From an uncultured Clostridia bacterium (GTDB lineage Bacteria > Bacillota > Clostridia > Lachnospirales > Anaerotignaceae): DNA of 64,000 bases. Position 1 is the stretch's first letter, and each line of letters starts with the position of its first letter. The position numbers and the translations under genes are program-made. The notes under the pieces were generated by a model that did no database searches, was not told where the DNA came from, and worked only from the letters and a program-made list of their open reading frames with translations. The stretch lies in assembly GCA_944384265.1 (NCBI GenBank), contig CALWSR010000001.1, forward strand, positions 124,001 to 188,000, in the 5' to 3' direction. Of the stretch, positions 25,588 through 34,909 are shown piece by piece.

Positions 25588-28500
25588 ATGAGTTTTTTAT
25601 CACCAAGAAATATTTTTAATAGAAATATTGGTCACTTCACTAGAGAAAAAAATGTTCTAAATCCAGCAATATGTTTTTTATTGTCAGCAGTTATGGCATT
25701 TTCAAGTGGAGCTACATTTATGGCTGATGACAATATATCATCAGGTGACAGAATTATAAGATTAACAACTAAAGATATAGATGGCAATTTTACAAACAAT
25801 GATAATACTAGTCAAAATAAGTATGAATTGGAAATACAAAAAACAATAAATAGTTTTAATGAGATATGTTTGGAATACAATGTAAGTGACTTTGCAACAA
25901 AAGATGATGTTGCGTCCGAAATAGAACTTGTAATCCCTAATGTCTCTTTTAAAGATGCAGTACTTATGGTAAATGATACAAATGCCATTGTAGGCGACCC
26001 GTCTGTGGTTACAGAAGGTAATACTGCTAGATTACTTATGTCTCTGAATAGAGATTATGTGGCAACCATAGATAAAGTTGTCGTAAATATACCATTCAAA
26101 ATTACAAAGTTGACAGATTTGGGAGATATTACAGTTAATTTAAAATCATCTACAAATCAAACAATATCCTATACTTGGGATACTGTACTAGTAGACACAA
26201 TAGAGAATCCAGAGAACCTTCCTGAATTCGATAGATTTAATAATGGAACCTATTTTAAGAACCCATCTATGAAAGTTGCAAAGGGATTATATCATTCTAT
26301 CCCTGTTAGAGTTTTATCAAAAGCTGATGAGGGAGAAACTTTAATTACATTAGAACATCCATCTTTTTATTTTAAAAATTATGATGGTACATGGACATTG
26401 GGTAAGGGCACACAGAAAGTTGATTCTTTAAATGCATTACAGTCTAAAATTGTAGACTTTATGGTTTTCCAGATAGAGGATAGTACAACACCTGTAAAAA
26501 TTAAAGTAAATGAAACTAATCTAACATCTACTATGCAACTGGAACAAACTCGTATCATCCTTGATACAGCGGCAACTTTAACAACAGTTAAAGTTGGTGA
26601 AAGCAATACAATAGACGCTGTTTTAAAATTAGAAACACCATTTACAGCAAATAACTCTTTCAAAATAAATATTAATGCTGATTCCAATAAATTTGATTTT
26701 AGCGATATTACACAAGATACAACAATGGGAGATGATAAATCTATAGAGTTTACAATACCATATAAAACTAAAAAAGCATTTGATTCTGGCATTGTTTCTT
26801 TAGATATTGTTACAGAATTTGAAGGAAAAACTTATGATATTATATCTAAAGATTTATCCTTTACATCTAAAGAATCTGATACTCCAGTAGACCCAGAACC
26901 AACGCCAGAAAAAGTAGATTATTATGTTGGATCTATACAATCCATTGCACCTGTTAGAAATGGTATGTCTAGAAACGCAACATTTAATATTGTTAATAAC
27001 TCTAAAGAAAATGCAACTATTAAAGTTAAACTTACAAGTTCTGATAAAAATGTAACTATAGATTCCGACCATTTAGGATTCAGTGTTTTAAATGACACCG
27101 AATATACAGTAACAGCTAATGTGGATGCAAATAGTTCTGTTATGATACCATATTCCATCAATGTAGGTAAAAATGCAAATACTACAAATGAAGATAAGAT
27201 TAATAAAATAATTTATACTATATTATCCTCCGATGATGTAATTGATAACAATGAAAAAGAGTTATCCTATACTGTTAGTCCAGATTCTTCTACACCAGAA
27301 CCTGAACCTGAACCTGAGCCAGAAAAAGTTGATTACTATATTGAAGAAATACCAACAGTATCTTCTTTTAAAAATGGAGAGTCAAAAGATTCTTTCTTTA
27401 CTTTAGTAAATAATTCAAAAGAACAAGCTTCTATTAAAGTTAAAATTAAGAGTCCTGACTCTAAAGTCTCTATAAGTTCTATACATTCTGGTTTCGAAAT
27501 AGAAGGTAATAATGAATATGCTATTACAGCTACTGTAAAAGCAAATACATCTATAAAGATACCATATACTATTTCTGTAGGAAGTGGAGCTAATATTACT
27601 ACAGAAGATATAGAAAGATTGCTAACATTTACAGTTGTTACACCTGACGATATTAAAGATAATAATGTAAAAACATTATCATTGATAATACATCCAGATG
27701 CACAAAGTCCCGATCCTGACCCAGAACCAGAACCTAGTATAAAGGATTACTACATTGGGGCATTACCATCTATAACACCGATAGCAAATGGTGCCTCTAG
27801 AAATTCAACATTTAATGTAGTAAATAATTCTGATGAGAAAGCCACTATAAATGTGAGTATAAAAAGTTCAGACACTAAAGTTAACGTAACATCAACACAT
27901 AATGGTTTCTCAGAAATTAGTTCTAGTGAATGTGCAATTATGGTGGATGTAGATGCTAATAGTAGTGTTATGATTCCATATGCTATCTCTGTAGATAAAA
28001 CAGCTAATACTGGAAATACAGATAAGTTGAATACATTAACTTTTTCCATCTTAACACCAGATGATATTACAACAAATAATGTAAAAACTTTATCTTATAT
28101 TGTTACACCTGATAAAACTGTAGTTCCAGATCCTGAACCAGATCCTGAACCTGAGCCAGACTTTATTGATTTGAATGAATATTTTGATATAAGTTTGATT
28201 ACTGATAGAACACCTGCATTGAATAAAGAAATTACAGTTGCAGTTTCAGCAACGAAATTGAAAAATTTAAGTGCATTAGTAGAAAATCCTAAAATTGAGT
28301 TAGTAGTTACAGGACCTAAATTAAAGGATCATCCAACTAACACATATAAAATTACTAAGAATTTACCTTATCTAACCACTAGTTCGTTATCTTCTCAAAG
28401 TATATCTTTTACTCCTTTAGCAGAAGGTAGTTATACTGTTACAGCTAAAGTAACAGGAACAAATCTGTCATCTGGTGGAATACTCTTCTCACAGAAACAA

Positions 28501-30312
28501 ATAAATATATCCTCTGATGAGGGAGCAGCACCAGATACACCAATTATTGGTAGTGGTAAAGTTTTTGTAACTGCCGAATTAACAGATATTAAAAATAATG
28601 AAGCTGTATTAAAAATCACTGTTACGAATAATACAGACTATTTGCTACGTAATACAAGCTTAACTATTTCCTATGATTCTCCAGTTACAATCAATTTAGT
28701 TGCATCTAGAAATCGTGCTGCCACAATAGAAAAAGATTTTTATATTGGTAACATTAATAAAAATTCTAAACAAGAATTTACATTCCCAGTAAAAATCAAT
28801 AGCACAGGTAAGCCTAATATTGTGGTTGCTTTAAATTCTACTGATTTAAATTTAGATGTTTATCAGCCAAAAGATACCTATAATTCCACAGTAACATTTA
28901 CTAAAGAACCAGAAGAGCAAGAAAAGAAATATAAAGTTTCTGGTATTGTATTTGATGATATTAACGGGGACGGGTTATATAGTAGTAATGACCAACCTAT
29001 AAGTAGTGCTACTGTTCACTTAAAAGGTAGGGTAGGAAACATTGTACAGACTATGTTTTCTTATACATCTGGCTACTATAGCTTTAGTAATATAGTTCCT
29101 GGAGAGTATACAATTGAAGTAACTTACATGGGTTTAACTGCAAAGAAAAAGATTACCATAACTGATTCAGAACAATTAAGTGTAAATATACCTTTATTAT
29201 ATTCTAAAAATAATAATACTGGTGACGGTGGAAATAGTAATGGGAACAATAATAATGGCAACAATGGAAATAATAACAATGGCAATTCAAATAATAATGA
29301 AAACAATGGCAACAACGGAAATAACCAACAAAATTATTATAAAGATTTGGCATTGACGGGATCTGTAAAAAGAAGTGGGAATGATAATTATATTGTAGAT
29401 TTGCAAGTGACAAACTCTAACTCTTTAGTAGTAACCGATGCAACATTACGAGTAACTACTTATAATGCATGGCTACAATCAAATTATGACTATGTAAGAG
29501 CATCAGATAACTCATACATGATAAAAGTCCCATCATTTACTAACTCTTATTCTGTACCATTATACCTTTCATCTTCAAGTGATAATGCTCATGTTACTGT
29601 AGAATTAGTATGCCCAACAGATTTAAATTCTTCAAACAATATAGCTTCTTTATCTCTTGATAAAAACACTAATACTAACACCACTACTAATTCTGGTACA
29701 GTTAAAGGTATTTTGAAGAAAAAGATTTCAGACACTAACATAACAATTGAAGTGAAAGATAAAAATGAGGTTTATCAATTAGCTTCTGATGTGATTTATG
29801 AATTGGATGATGAAAAATCATCCTTACGTAAAATTAACAGAGCTTTTGATGATAGTAATGAGGTGTCAGTAAAAGTATATATGGATTCTAATGGGTATGT
29901 ATATAAAGTAATTGCTTCTACAGATACCTACGAGGATGCTTTTGACAATGTTACTAATGGATATAATAATAAACTTGTAGATTTTAATAATACAAATACT
30001 TCATTAGTTAATATTGGTGGGAACACGACTAATTTAAATAATACCACTAATACACAATCTACAACACAAACAAGTGCTGGTTCTACTGAAAATATTACAG
30101 TTTCTACATTGCCAGAAGACGCACTAAATAGTGTTATTGATACAAATAACGTATCTTCTAATGCACCTTCTTTACCAAAAACAGGGGAGACTAATTTGGT
30201 ACTGAGTAGTGTATATCAAGTAGTTTCTTTTATAACAGGATTTTTGTCTATTACATTATTTGCTTATGCTATAATTTTAAGACAAGAGCAAAAGAGAAAT
30301 AAAGAACAATAA
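25588..30312 (+). CDS. large LPXTG-anchored surface protein with three 138-aa repeats and SdrD-B-like domain
   Basis: 1574 aa; GGAGGGA and ATG 25588. N-terminal signal peptide (hydrophobic core about residues 28-42). Next is a beta-rich region (about 60-430), then three repeats of exactly 138 aa joined by Pro/Glu/Asp linkers (444-857), more Ig-like domains, and an SdrD B-type or CNA-B-like domain with DINGDGLY (about 1110-1200). An Asn/Gly-rich tract follows (about 1208-1250), then another beta domain. The C-terminus is a full sortase signal: LPKTGE, hydrophobic helix, basic tail. Expected on the cell wall as an adhesin or mating-aggregation factor. No sortase is encoded in this window, so a host or upstream one would be needed. 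Confidence 0.9.
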   Translation: MSFLSPRNIFNRNIGHFTREKNVLNPAICFLLSAVMAFSSGATFMADDNISSGDRIIRLTTKDIDGNFTNNDNTSQNKYELEIQKTINSFNEICLEYNVSDFATKDDVASEIELVIPNVSFKDAVLMVNDTNAIVGDPSVVTEGNTARLLMSLNRDYVATIDKVVVNIPFKITKLTDLGDITVNLKSSTNQTISYTWDTVLVDTIENPENLPEFDRFNNGTYFKNPSMKVAKGLYHSIPVRVLSKADEGETLITLEHPSFYFKNYDGTWTLGKGTQKVDSLNALQSKIVDFMVFQIEDSTTPVKIKVNETNLTSTMQLEQTRIILDTAATLTTVKVGESNTIDAVLKLETPFTANNSFKININADSNKFDFSDITQDTTMGDDKSIEFTIPYKTKKAFDSGIVSLDIVTEFEGKTYDIISKDLSFTSKESDTPVDPEPTPEKVDYYVGSIQSIAPVRNGMSRNATFNIVNNSKENATIKVKLTSSDKNVTIDSDHLGFSVLNDTEYTVTANVDANSSVMIPYSINVGKNANTTNEDKINKIIYTILSSDDVIDNNEKELSYTVSPDSSTPEPEPEPEPEKVDYYIEEIPTVSSFKNGESKDSFFTLVNNSKEQASIKVKIKSPDSKVSISSIHSGFEIEGNNEYAITATVKANTSIKIPYTISVGSGANITTEDIERLLTFTVVTPDDIKDNNVKTLSLIIHPDAQSPDPDPEPEPSIKDYYIGALPSITPIANGASRNSTFNVVNNSDEKATINVSIKSSDTKVNVTSTHNGFSEISSSECAIMVDVDANSSVMIPYAISVDKTANTGNTDKLNTLTFSILTPDDITTNNVKTLSYIVTPDKTVVPDPEPDPEPEPDFIDLNEYFDISLITDRTPALNKEITVAVSATKLKNLSALVENPKIELVVTGPKLKDHPTNTYKITKNLPYLTTSSLSSQSISFTPLAEGSYTVTAKVTGTNLSSGGILFSQKQINISSDEGAAPDTPIIGSGKVFVTAELTDIKNNEAVLKITVTNNTDYLLRNTSLTISYDSPVTINLVASRNRAATIEKDFYIGNINKNSKQEFTFPVKINSTGKPNIVVALNSTDLNLDVYQPKDTYNSTVTFTKEPEEQEKKYKVSGIVFDDINGDGLYSSNDQPISSATVHLKGRVGNIVQTMFSYTSGYYSFSNIVPGEYTIEVTYMGLTAKKKITITDSEQLSVNIPLLYSKNNNTGDGGNSNGNNNNGNNGNNNNGNSNNNENNGNNGNNQQNYYKDLALTGSVKRSGNDNYIVDLQVTNSNSLVVTDATLRVTTYNAWLQSNYDYVRASDNSYMIKVPSFTNSYSVPLYLSSSSDNAHVTVELVCPTDLNSSNNIASLSLDKNTNTNTTTNSGTVKGILKKKISDTNITIEVKDKNEVYQLASDVIYELDDEKSSLRKINRAFDDSNEVSVKVYMDSNGYVYKVIASTDTYEDAFDNVTNGYNNKLVDFNNTNTSLVNIGGNTTNLNNTTNTQSTTQTSAGSTENITVSTLPEDALNSVIDTNNVSSNAPSLPKTGETNLVLSSVYQVVSFITGFLSITLFAYAIILRQEQKRNKEQ
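26917..28158 (+). repeat. three tandem repeats of 414 bases inside the surface-protein gene
   Basis: Units start at 26917, 27331 and 27745 (each begins DYY, with YVG, YIE or YIG), giving an exact 414-base (138-aa) period, and the next domain begins in register at 28159. Each unit contains an N-N-S strand motif and ends in an acidic Pro-Glu linker (PEPEPEPEK or PDPEPEP type). Identity between units is partial, so they are old duplications held at constant length. Confidence 0.85.
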
Positions 30313-30368
30313 CTTTTATGTAATAAAATTCAAATTAAGCTGATTTTTAAAATTATAAATAAATAAAT

Positions 30369-30416
30369 AGAGAAATAGAGGATTGCAGTTAATTATCTTC
30401 TATTTCTCTTTTATTA
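30369..30416 (+). terminator. probable intrinsic terminator between the two large surface-protein genes
   Basis: A 13-bp stem (30369-30381 with 30397-30409, one G-T pair, 15-base loop) is followed by TTTTATTATT. The T run is interrupted, so it is a weaker candidate than the others. The next SD begins about 20 bases later. Confidence 0.55.
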
Positions 30417-30447
30417 TTAAACAATTATTATTGGAGGTTGAAAACGT

Positions 30448-33198
30448 ATGAAAAGAAAAGTATTATCTATGTTATTAGCTATCGCAACACTTTCATCTAT
30501 GCCTATTTCAGTTAGTGCTGCAGGATGGAGTACTGGTAGTGCTGTAATAAATCAACAAAATAGCACTGTACAGACTCAAAACATATCAGCAAATATTAAC
30601 ACTTATAGACCATCTGCTTATTTTAATGATATTGGTGGTCATTGGGCACAGACATACATAGAAGAATGGGCTGCAAATGATATTTTTGGTGGTATGGGAG
30701 ATGGTTCTTTTAGACCAAATGATACTCTTACAAGAGCACAGTTTGCTTCTGTACTAACACAGTTATTTGATTTACAAATGGTGTCTGAAGAAACGCCTAA
30801 TCGCTATAAATTACCTTCAGATGTAAGTAGTTCTTCATGGGCAAGAGAGGCTATAGCAAGATGCTTAGATAATGGAGTTATGAATCTAAGAAGTGGTGCC
30901 TTTGCGCCTGATCAACCAATTACAAGAGAAGAAGTATTTTTTGCTTTGGGTACTGCTATGAATGTGACAGATATACGTTCTGGTGGATCGGATGGTCTTA
31001 ATAAATTCATAGATGGTAGCCAGGTATCCTCTGCAGCTAGAAATACTATAGGTAAAATGACTTCCTTGGGCATGATTAATGGTAAAGGTAATAATAAATT
31101 AGAGCCTCAGTCTTTTATTACAAGAGGAGAAGTTTCTACAATATTATCACAATCTGTTGAGTATCGTTCTGAATCTTCAGTTAAAAAAGAAACTTTTGAC
31201 AATGCTGTAATATTTAATGTTTCTAACAAGCGAGGAGACTTGACCATTTCAGATGTTAAAGTAAATTCAAATTTATTTATTACAGGAAGTACAATTGATA
31301 CATTAGATGTTGAATCAACAACAGTTTCTGGTAAAATCTATATCTATGCTGATTCTATAAAAGAAATCAGTCTTAATGATGTAACAGATACAGAATTCAT
31401 TATAATTTGTTCTGATGTTGTTTTCACAGACAGCAATGATGCAGATGGTAACTCTTTTACATTTATCAATGCTACTACAGTAGACTTTAGTGGAGAGGCT
31501 GATTTAATTGAAATAGAAGGAGAGTATCTTGAAGAAATTTCTATTAATGGTAATGCAGGTAATAAAATAGATTCTCTTATTATTACTGGAAATTCTTCTA
31601 GTGAGATAGATATAACTCTATCTGGCTATATTGAAGAAGCAGAAATTAATGCAGATGCCAATATTGGTGGATATGGTCGTATCAAAACATTAATACTGGA
31701 TGAGGGTGATTATGAAAGTGATCTTGTAGGGGATACAACCAAAGTACTTTCCGGTAAATTAAAAGTAAACGGTTCTAGCTATTCTAAGGGAACTTATTAT
31801 CGTTCTGAATTATATGGTGCTAATATACCTGATGAAGATAATAATTCTTCAACTAATAATGGGGTAAATAGTGGTGTTTATATCTCTCCATCAACACTAA
31901 ACCATGTTATAGGAAATGTTTTTAATACTAAACTTTATTATGCTTCTAATAAGAATATATCTTATCTTTCTTTGGATGATTCTACAGTTAGTAGTAATAA
32001 TTATTCCTTAAATTATTCTGATAATTCTATTTTGTTAAAATCAGAATATGTTAATAATTTGGGAATAGGGTCTCATAGATTAAGAGTATTCTATTCTGAT
32101 GGAGGCTATAGTTCCGTTATTATTAACATTAGTTATAGTAGTAGTAAATCTATTGTGACGCCTAGAAATATATACCACTCTAAAGGTTCTATTTTTACAA
32201 CTACATTAACATATCAATCTGTTTATAATCCTACAATATTAACTGTTGATGGAACAACAGTACCAACTTCTTATTGTAGTTTTGATTACGTGAATAGACG
32301 AATTTCATTAAATTCTAATTATGTAAATTCTTTAAGCTACGGAAATCACACTGTACGTATTAATTTTGCAGATGGTTCCTATGATGAGATAACTATTACA
32401 ATATCTGATAATTCTTCTGCAACTTCTTTTAATTATGATAAAACTGCTGGCTCCACTTATCATCGTGACATTATAGTGGATGGTATAACTACATATCCAA
32501 CATCTGTTTATTTTAATAGTAGTCAGTTACCAACATCTTATTATAAGTATAATTCTGATTTACAAGAATTAACATTTACAACAGCATATCTTGATACATT
32601 TGAACCTGGTACATATACGGTTAACATCAATACAGAATATGGTTCAAAGACTGTAAGCATTAAAATAAGCAAGTCCTCACAGAACTCAACTTTTGTGTTT
32701 GATAAGAATTTAGTAAGTTCAGATTATCGTGATATTGTATTGTCTGGGAATATTTCACCAACTGGTTTAGCTGTTTATATTGGGGATACATGTTTAACAG
32801 GAGATCAGTATGATTATAATTCTGGCTCTGTTATAATCAAAAGAAATGTATTTTCAGGATTGAACATAGGTGATTATTTAATCAGAGTTGTAAGTTCTAA
32901 TGGAACAGTTGAGTCCAGTGTTACTGTTGTGGATACTAGTGCTACTAGTCAAGTAATTACATGGTCTAAAGGAAACAATAGCAATTTAGTAATTTCATCA
33001 CCATATAGTGGAACAATTAGCAAAGTTGAATTTGCTGGGAATCAATTACCAACAGACGTATATAGTAGTAATGTGGATGGAAATATGATTACAATATTCC
33101 AAGACTATCTAAAGACTTATTCTAACTTATCTTATAATTTAGAAATTTCTTATACTAATGGCAGCAAGGTTATGCACACTGTTGTTATTATGAATTAA
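30448..33198 (+). CDS. S-layer-homology (SLH) surface protein with X2-like repeats
   Basis: 916 aa; GGAGGTT and ATG 30448. Signal peptide with cleavage near VSAAG. Three SLH domains follow (about residues 64-110, 125-170, 185-235): GHWAQTYIEEW...RPNDTLTRAQFA, SSWAREAI...PDQPITREE, ...LEPQSFITRGE. They bind pyruvylated secondary wall polymer, so anchoring is non-covalent. The middle (about 250-450) is a beta-helix-like region rich in Val/Ile/Asp. The C-terminal half holds about five CBM_X2-like beta modules of 80-90 residues, four of which share the YxY or YxF strand and the (L/I)GxYxLRV-type strand. Probable surface adhesin or stalk, a second anchoring mode beside the LPXTG protein upstream. 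Confidence 0.88.
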   Translation: MKRKVLSMLLAIATLSSMPISVSAAGWSTGSAVINQQNSTVQTQNISANINTYRPSAYFNDIGGHWAQTYIEEWAANDIFGGMGDGSFRPNDTLTRAQFASVLTQLFDLQMVSEETPNRYKLPSDVSSSSWAREAIARCLDNGVMNLRSGAFAPDQPITREEVFFALGTAMNVTDIRSGGSDGLNKFIDGSQVSSAARNTIGKMTSLGMINGKGNNKLEPQSFITRGEVSTILSQSVEYRSESSVKKETFDNAVIFNVSNKRGDLTISDVKVNSNLFITGSTIDTLDVESTTVSGKIYIYADSIKEISLNDVTDTEFIIICSDVVFTDSNDADGNSFTFINATTVDFSGEADLIEIEGEYLEEISINGNAGNKIDSLIITGNSSSEIDITLSGYIEEAEINADANIGGYGRIKTLILDEGDYESDLVGDTTKVLSGKLKVNGSSYSKGTYYRSELYGANIPDEDNNSSTNNGVNSGVYISPSTLNHVIGNVFNTKLYYASNKNISYLSLDDSTVSSNNYSLNYSDNSILLKSEYVNNLGIGSHRLRVFYSDGGYSSVIINISYSSSKSIVTPRNIYHSKGSIFTTTLTYQSVYNPTILTVDGTTVPTSYCSFDYVNRRISLNSNYVNSLSYGNHTVRINFADGSYDEITITISDNSSATSFNYDKTAGSTYHRDIIVDGITTYPTSVYFNSSQLPTSYYKYNSDLQELTFTTAYLDTFEPGTYTVNINTEYGSKTVSIKISKSSQNSTFVFDKNLVSSDYRDIVLSGNISPTGLAVYIGDTCLTGDQYDYNSGSVIIKRNVFSGLNIGDYLIRVVSSNGTVESSVTVVDTSATSQVITWSKGNNSNLVISSPYSGTISKVEFAGNQLPTDVYSSNVDGNMITIFQDYLKTYSNLSYNLEISYTNGSKVMHTVVIMN

Positions 33199-33223
33199 TT
33201 TATAAGGGGGATAAATTTATATT

Positions 33224-33736
33224 ATGGAAAGAGTAGCACAATTTGAAAAGGTTACTTTCAAGCAATTTGTTTGTGACTGGAAAGTTTGTTTTCAAGACAT
33301 TTCCACTACAAAGTGCGAAGAAATTTATAATAAAATTAAACTGCCTAAAAGAGCTACAAAAGGGTCTGCAGGTTATGATTTTTTCACTCCATTACCTCTG
33401 AAACTAAAATCAGGGGAAACAATAAAATTCCCTACAGGTATTCGTGTCAGAATGGAAGAAGGTTGGGTTTTGAAATGTTATCCTCGTAGTGGTCTCGGCT
33501 TTAAGTATCGCTGTCAATTAGATAACACTGTAGGTATTATTGATAGTGATTATTATTACTCTGACAATGAGGGACATATTTTTGCAAAATTGACAAACGA
33601 TAGTAATGAAAACAAAACACTTCTTATGAAAGAGGGGGAAGGGTTTATGCAAGGAATTTTTGTACCATATGGTATTACTATGGATGATAGTGTATCCGAA
33701 ATACGTAATGGAGGTTTTGGTAGTACATCTAAATAA
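33224..33736 (+). CDS. dut: dUTP diphosphatase (dUTPase)
   Basis: 170 aa; AAGGGGGAT and ATG 33224. All trimeric-dUTPase motifs are seen: AGYDFFTP (I), PRSGLGFKY (II), NTVGIIDSDYY (III, with the catalytic Asp), and the C-terminal GGFGSTSK (V). A short insert follows motif III. The first 45 residues precede the usual start of the fold and are unexplained. It hydrolyses dUTP to dUMP and keeps uracil out of DNA, a common accessory gene on phages and large plasmids. It lies between surface-protein and signal-peptidase genes, with a terminator hairpin just downstream. Confidence 0.95.
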   Translation: MERVAQFEKVTFKQFVCDWKVCFQDISTTKCEEIYNKIKLPKRATKGSAGYDFFTPLPLKLKSGETIKFPTGIRVRMEEGWVLKCYPRSGLGFKYRCQLDNTVGIIDSDYYYSDNEGHIFAKLTNDSNENKTLLMKEGEGFMQGIFVPYGITMDDSVSEIRNGGFGSTSK

Positions 33737-33742
33737 TTATAT

Positions 33743-33774
33743 AATGGGGATAGTTTCAACTATCCCCATTTTTT
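33743..33774 (+). terminator. intrinsic terminator after dut
   Basis: A 13-bp stem (AATGGGGATAGTT / AACTATCCCCATT, loop TC) is followed by seven T. The Shine-Dalgarno of the next gene starts some 16 bases later. Confidence 0.85.
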
Positions 33775-33804
33775 TAACTAAAAAGAATTAGGAGGTTATT
33801 CAGC

Positions 33805-34575
33805 TTGAAAAATTATATAAAAAAATTTGTAAATTATAATAAGAAATCTAATTTACTATATACTAAAAAAATTTCAAAAATTAAGAGAGACTTTGCGGAT
33901 ATTTATCCAGAACCTAAAAATAAGAAAAAGCCTTTACTATTAGAACAAATTAAAATTGAAGAAAATTACGATATCCCAACATTTAATCAAAAAAAAGAAA
34001 ATATAAATACAAATGTAGAATGGTCTTCTTTGAATAAAGAAGATTTAAACTCATTTACTTCTAGTATAAATAAACAAATTTTAGTATCAAATTTTCGTTC
34101 AATAGCACTAACATTATTAATTGCATTTATTGCTGTATTTATTGTAAATCAATTTTTTTTCATACTAAGCGTTCCGTCTAGTAGCATGGAACCAACCATG
34201 AATCCGAATGAAAAGTTTTTGACAACTAAAATAATGGGGGAAGAATTAGATTATGGTATATATGGTTTTTACTCCGATGAATTAGATATGAGACTTGTTA
34301 AAAGGTTAGTAGGAAAACCTGGAGATGTTATAGAATTTGATAAAGGGAAATTAATAAGAAATGGAGAAGAAGTTGTAGAAGATTATGTTTTATATGATTC
34401 TTATTTTTCAGGAACCTACACGGTCCCCGAAAATAAATATTTATTTATTGGGGATAATCGTTCTAATTCTATTGATGCTCGATTCTGGAAAGACCCATAT
34501 ATAGAAAAAGACAAAATTATAGGAAAAGTTTTACTACGAATACATCCATATTTCCGCTTTGGTTTAATAGAATAA
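33805..34575 (+). CDS. type I signal peptidase with long cytoplasmic N-terminal extension
   Basis: 256 aa starting at TTG 33805 behind AGGAGG; no ATG or GTG fits. Residues 1-95 are basic, hydrophilic and cytoplasmic, an extension absent from typical SipS-type enzymes (about 180 aa). A single membrane helix (about 96-120) precedes the catalytic Ser in VPSSSMEPTM, the Lys in MRLVKRLVGKPGD, and the box GDNRSNSIDARFW. It cleaves Sec signal peptides on the outer membrane face. Encoded downstream of two large exported proteins, a 423-aa secreted protein and cell-wall enzymes, it probably ensures their processing in any host. The class is certain; the role of the extension is unknown. Confidence 0.93.
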   Translation: MKNYIKKFVNYNKKSNLLYTKKISKIKRDFADIYPEPKNKKKPLLLEQIKIEENYDIPTFNQKKENINTNVEWSSLNKEDLNSFTSSINKQILVSNFRSIALTLLIAFIAVFIVNQFFFILSVPSSSMEPTMNPNEKFLTTKIMGEELDYGIYGFYSDELDMRLVKRLVGKPGDVIEFDKGKLIRNGEEVVEDYVLYDSYFSGTYTVPENKYLFIGDNRSNSIDARFWKDPYIEKDKIIGKVLLRIHPYFRFGLIE

Positions 34576-34909
34576 TAATGTATGATAGCATTTAAATTTA
34601 TCGTTATACCTAGTTAAAAGCAGAGTTCATAAATTTCTGATATTTTAAATACAATATATTATTCATTTTTAGATTATAAAAATATTATTTTATTAAGAAA
34701 ATTAAATTATTGTGGGGCTTTGGCTCCACTTTGTTTTTTTCAAAATTTTCTGTTGGAGATAAAATGTATTTTTATATCTATATTTTTTATTTTTTTTATA
34801 TATATGGATTTGAGAGCTGTAAGTGTTCTTAAATACAAACTATTTAAGGATATTAAGAGTCTCTCAAGTTCATTATTAATTTTTAGAATTCGGAGGTTTA
34901 TGTAAAGAA
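34576..34909 (+). other. intergenic region, no convincing gene
   Basis: About 330 very AT-rich bases. It contains a terminator hairpin at 34712-34740 and T-rich sequence that gives only low-complexity hydrophobic reading frames (61 codons from TTG 34720 and 22 codons from ATG 34763), which I do not accept as genes. The SD of the next gene (GGAGG, 34893-34897) is followed by an ATG-TAA start-stop before the chosen start. Confidence 0.6.
34712..34740 (+). terminator. intrinsic terminator after the signal peptidase gene
   Basis: An 8-bp stem with two G-T pairs (GTGGGGCT / GGCTCCAC, loop TT) is followed by TTTGTTTTTTT. Located about 140 bases after the stop; it likely closes the surface-protein operon. 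Confidence 0.65.

Noticed and set aside
29219..29340. AAT/GGC low-complexity DNA, first taken for a tandem repeat array or CRISPR-like region
   Set aside because: It encodes the Asn/Gly linker of the surface protein in frame; no spacers or conserved direct repeats.
34720..34905. 61-codon frame with TTG start and membrane-like sequence; also a 22-codon ATG frame at 34763
   Set aside because: Overlaps a terminator T-run, extreme T-rich composition gives Phe/Ile by chance, no proper ribosome site for the longer frame.
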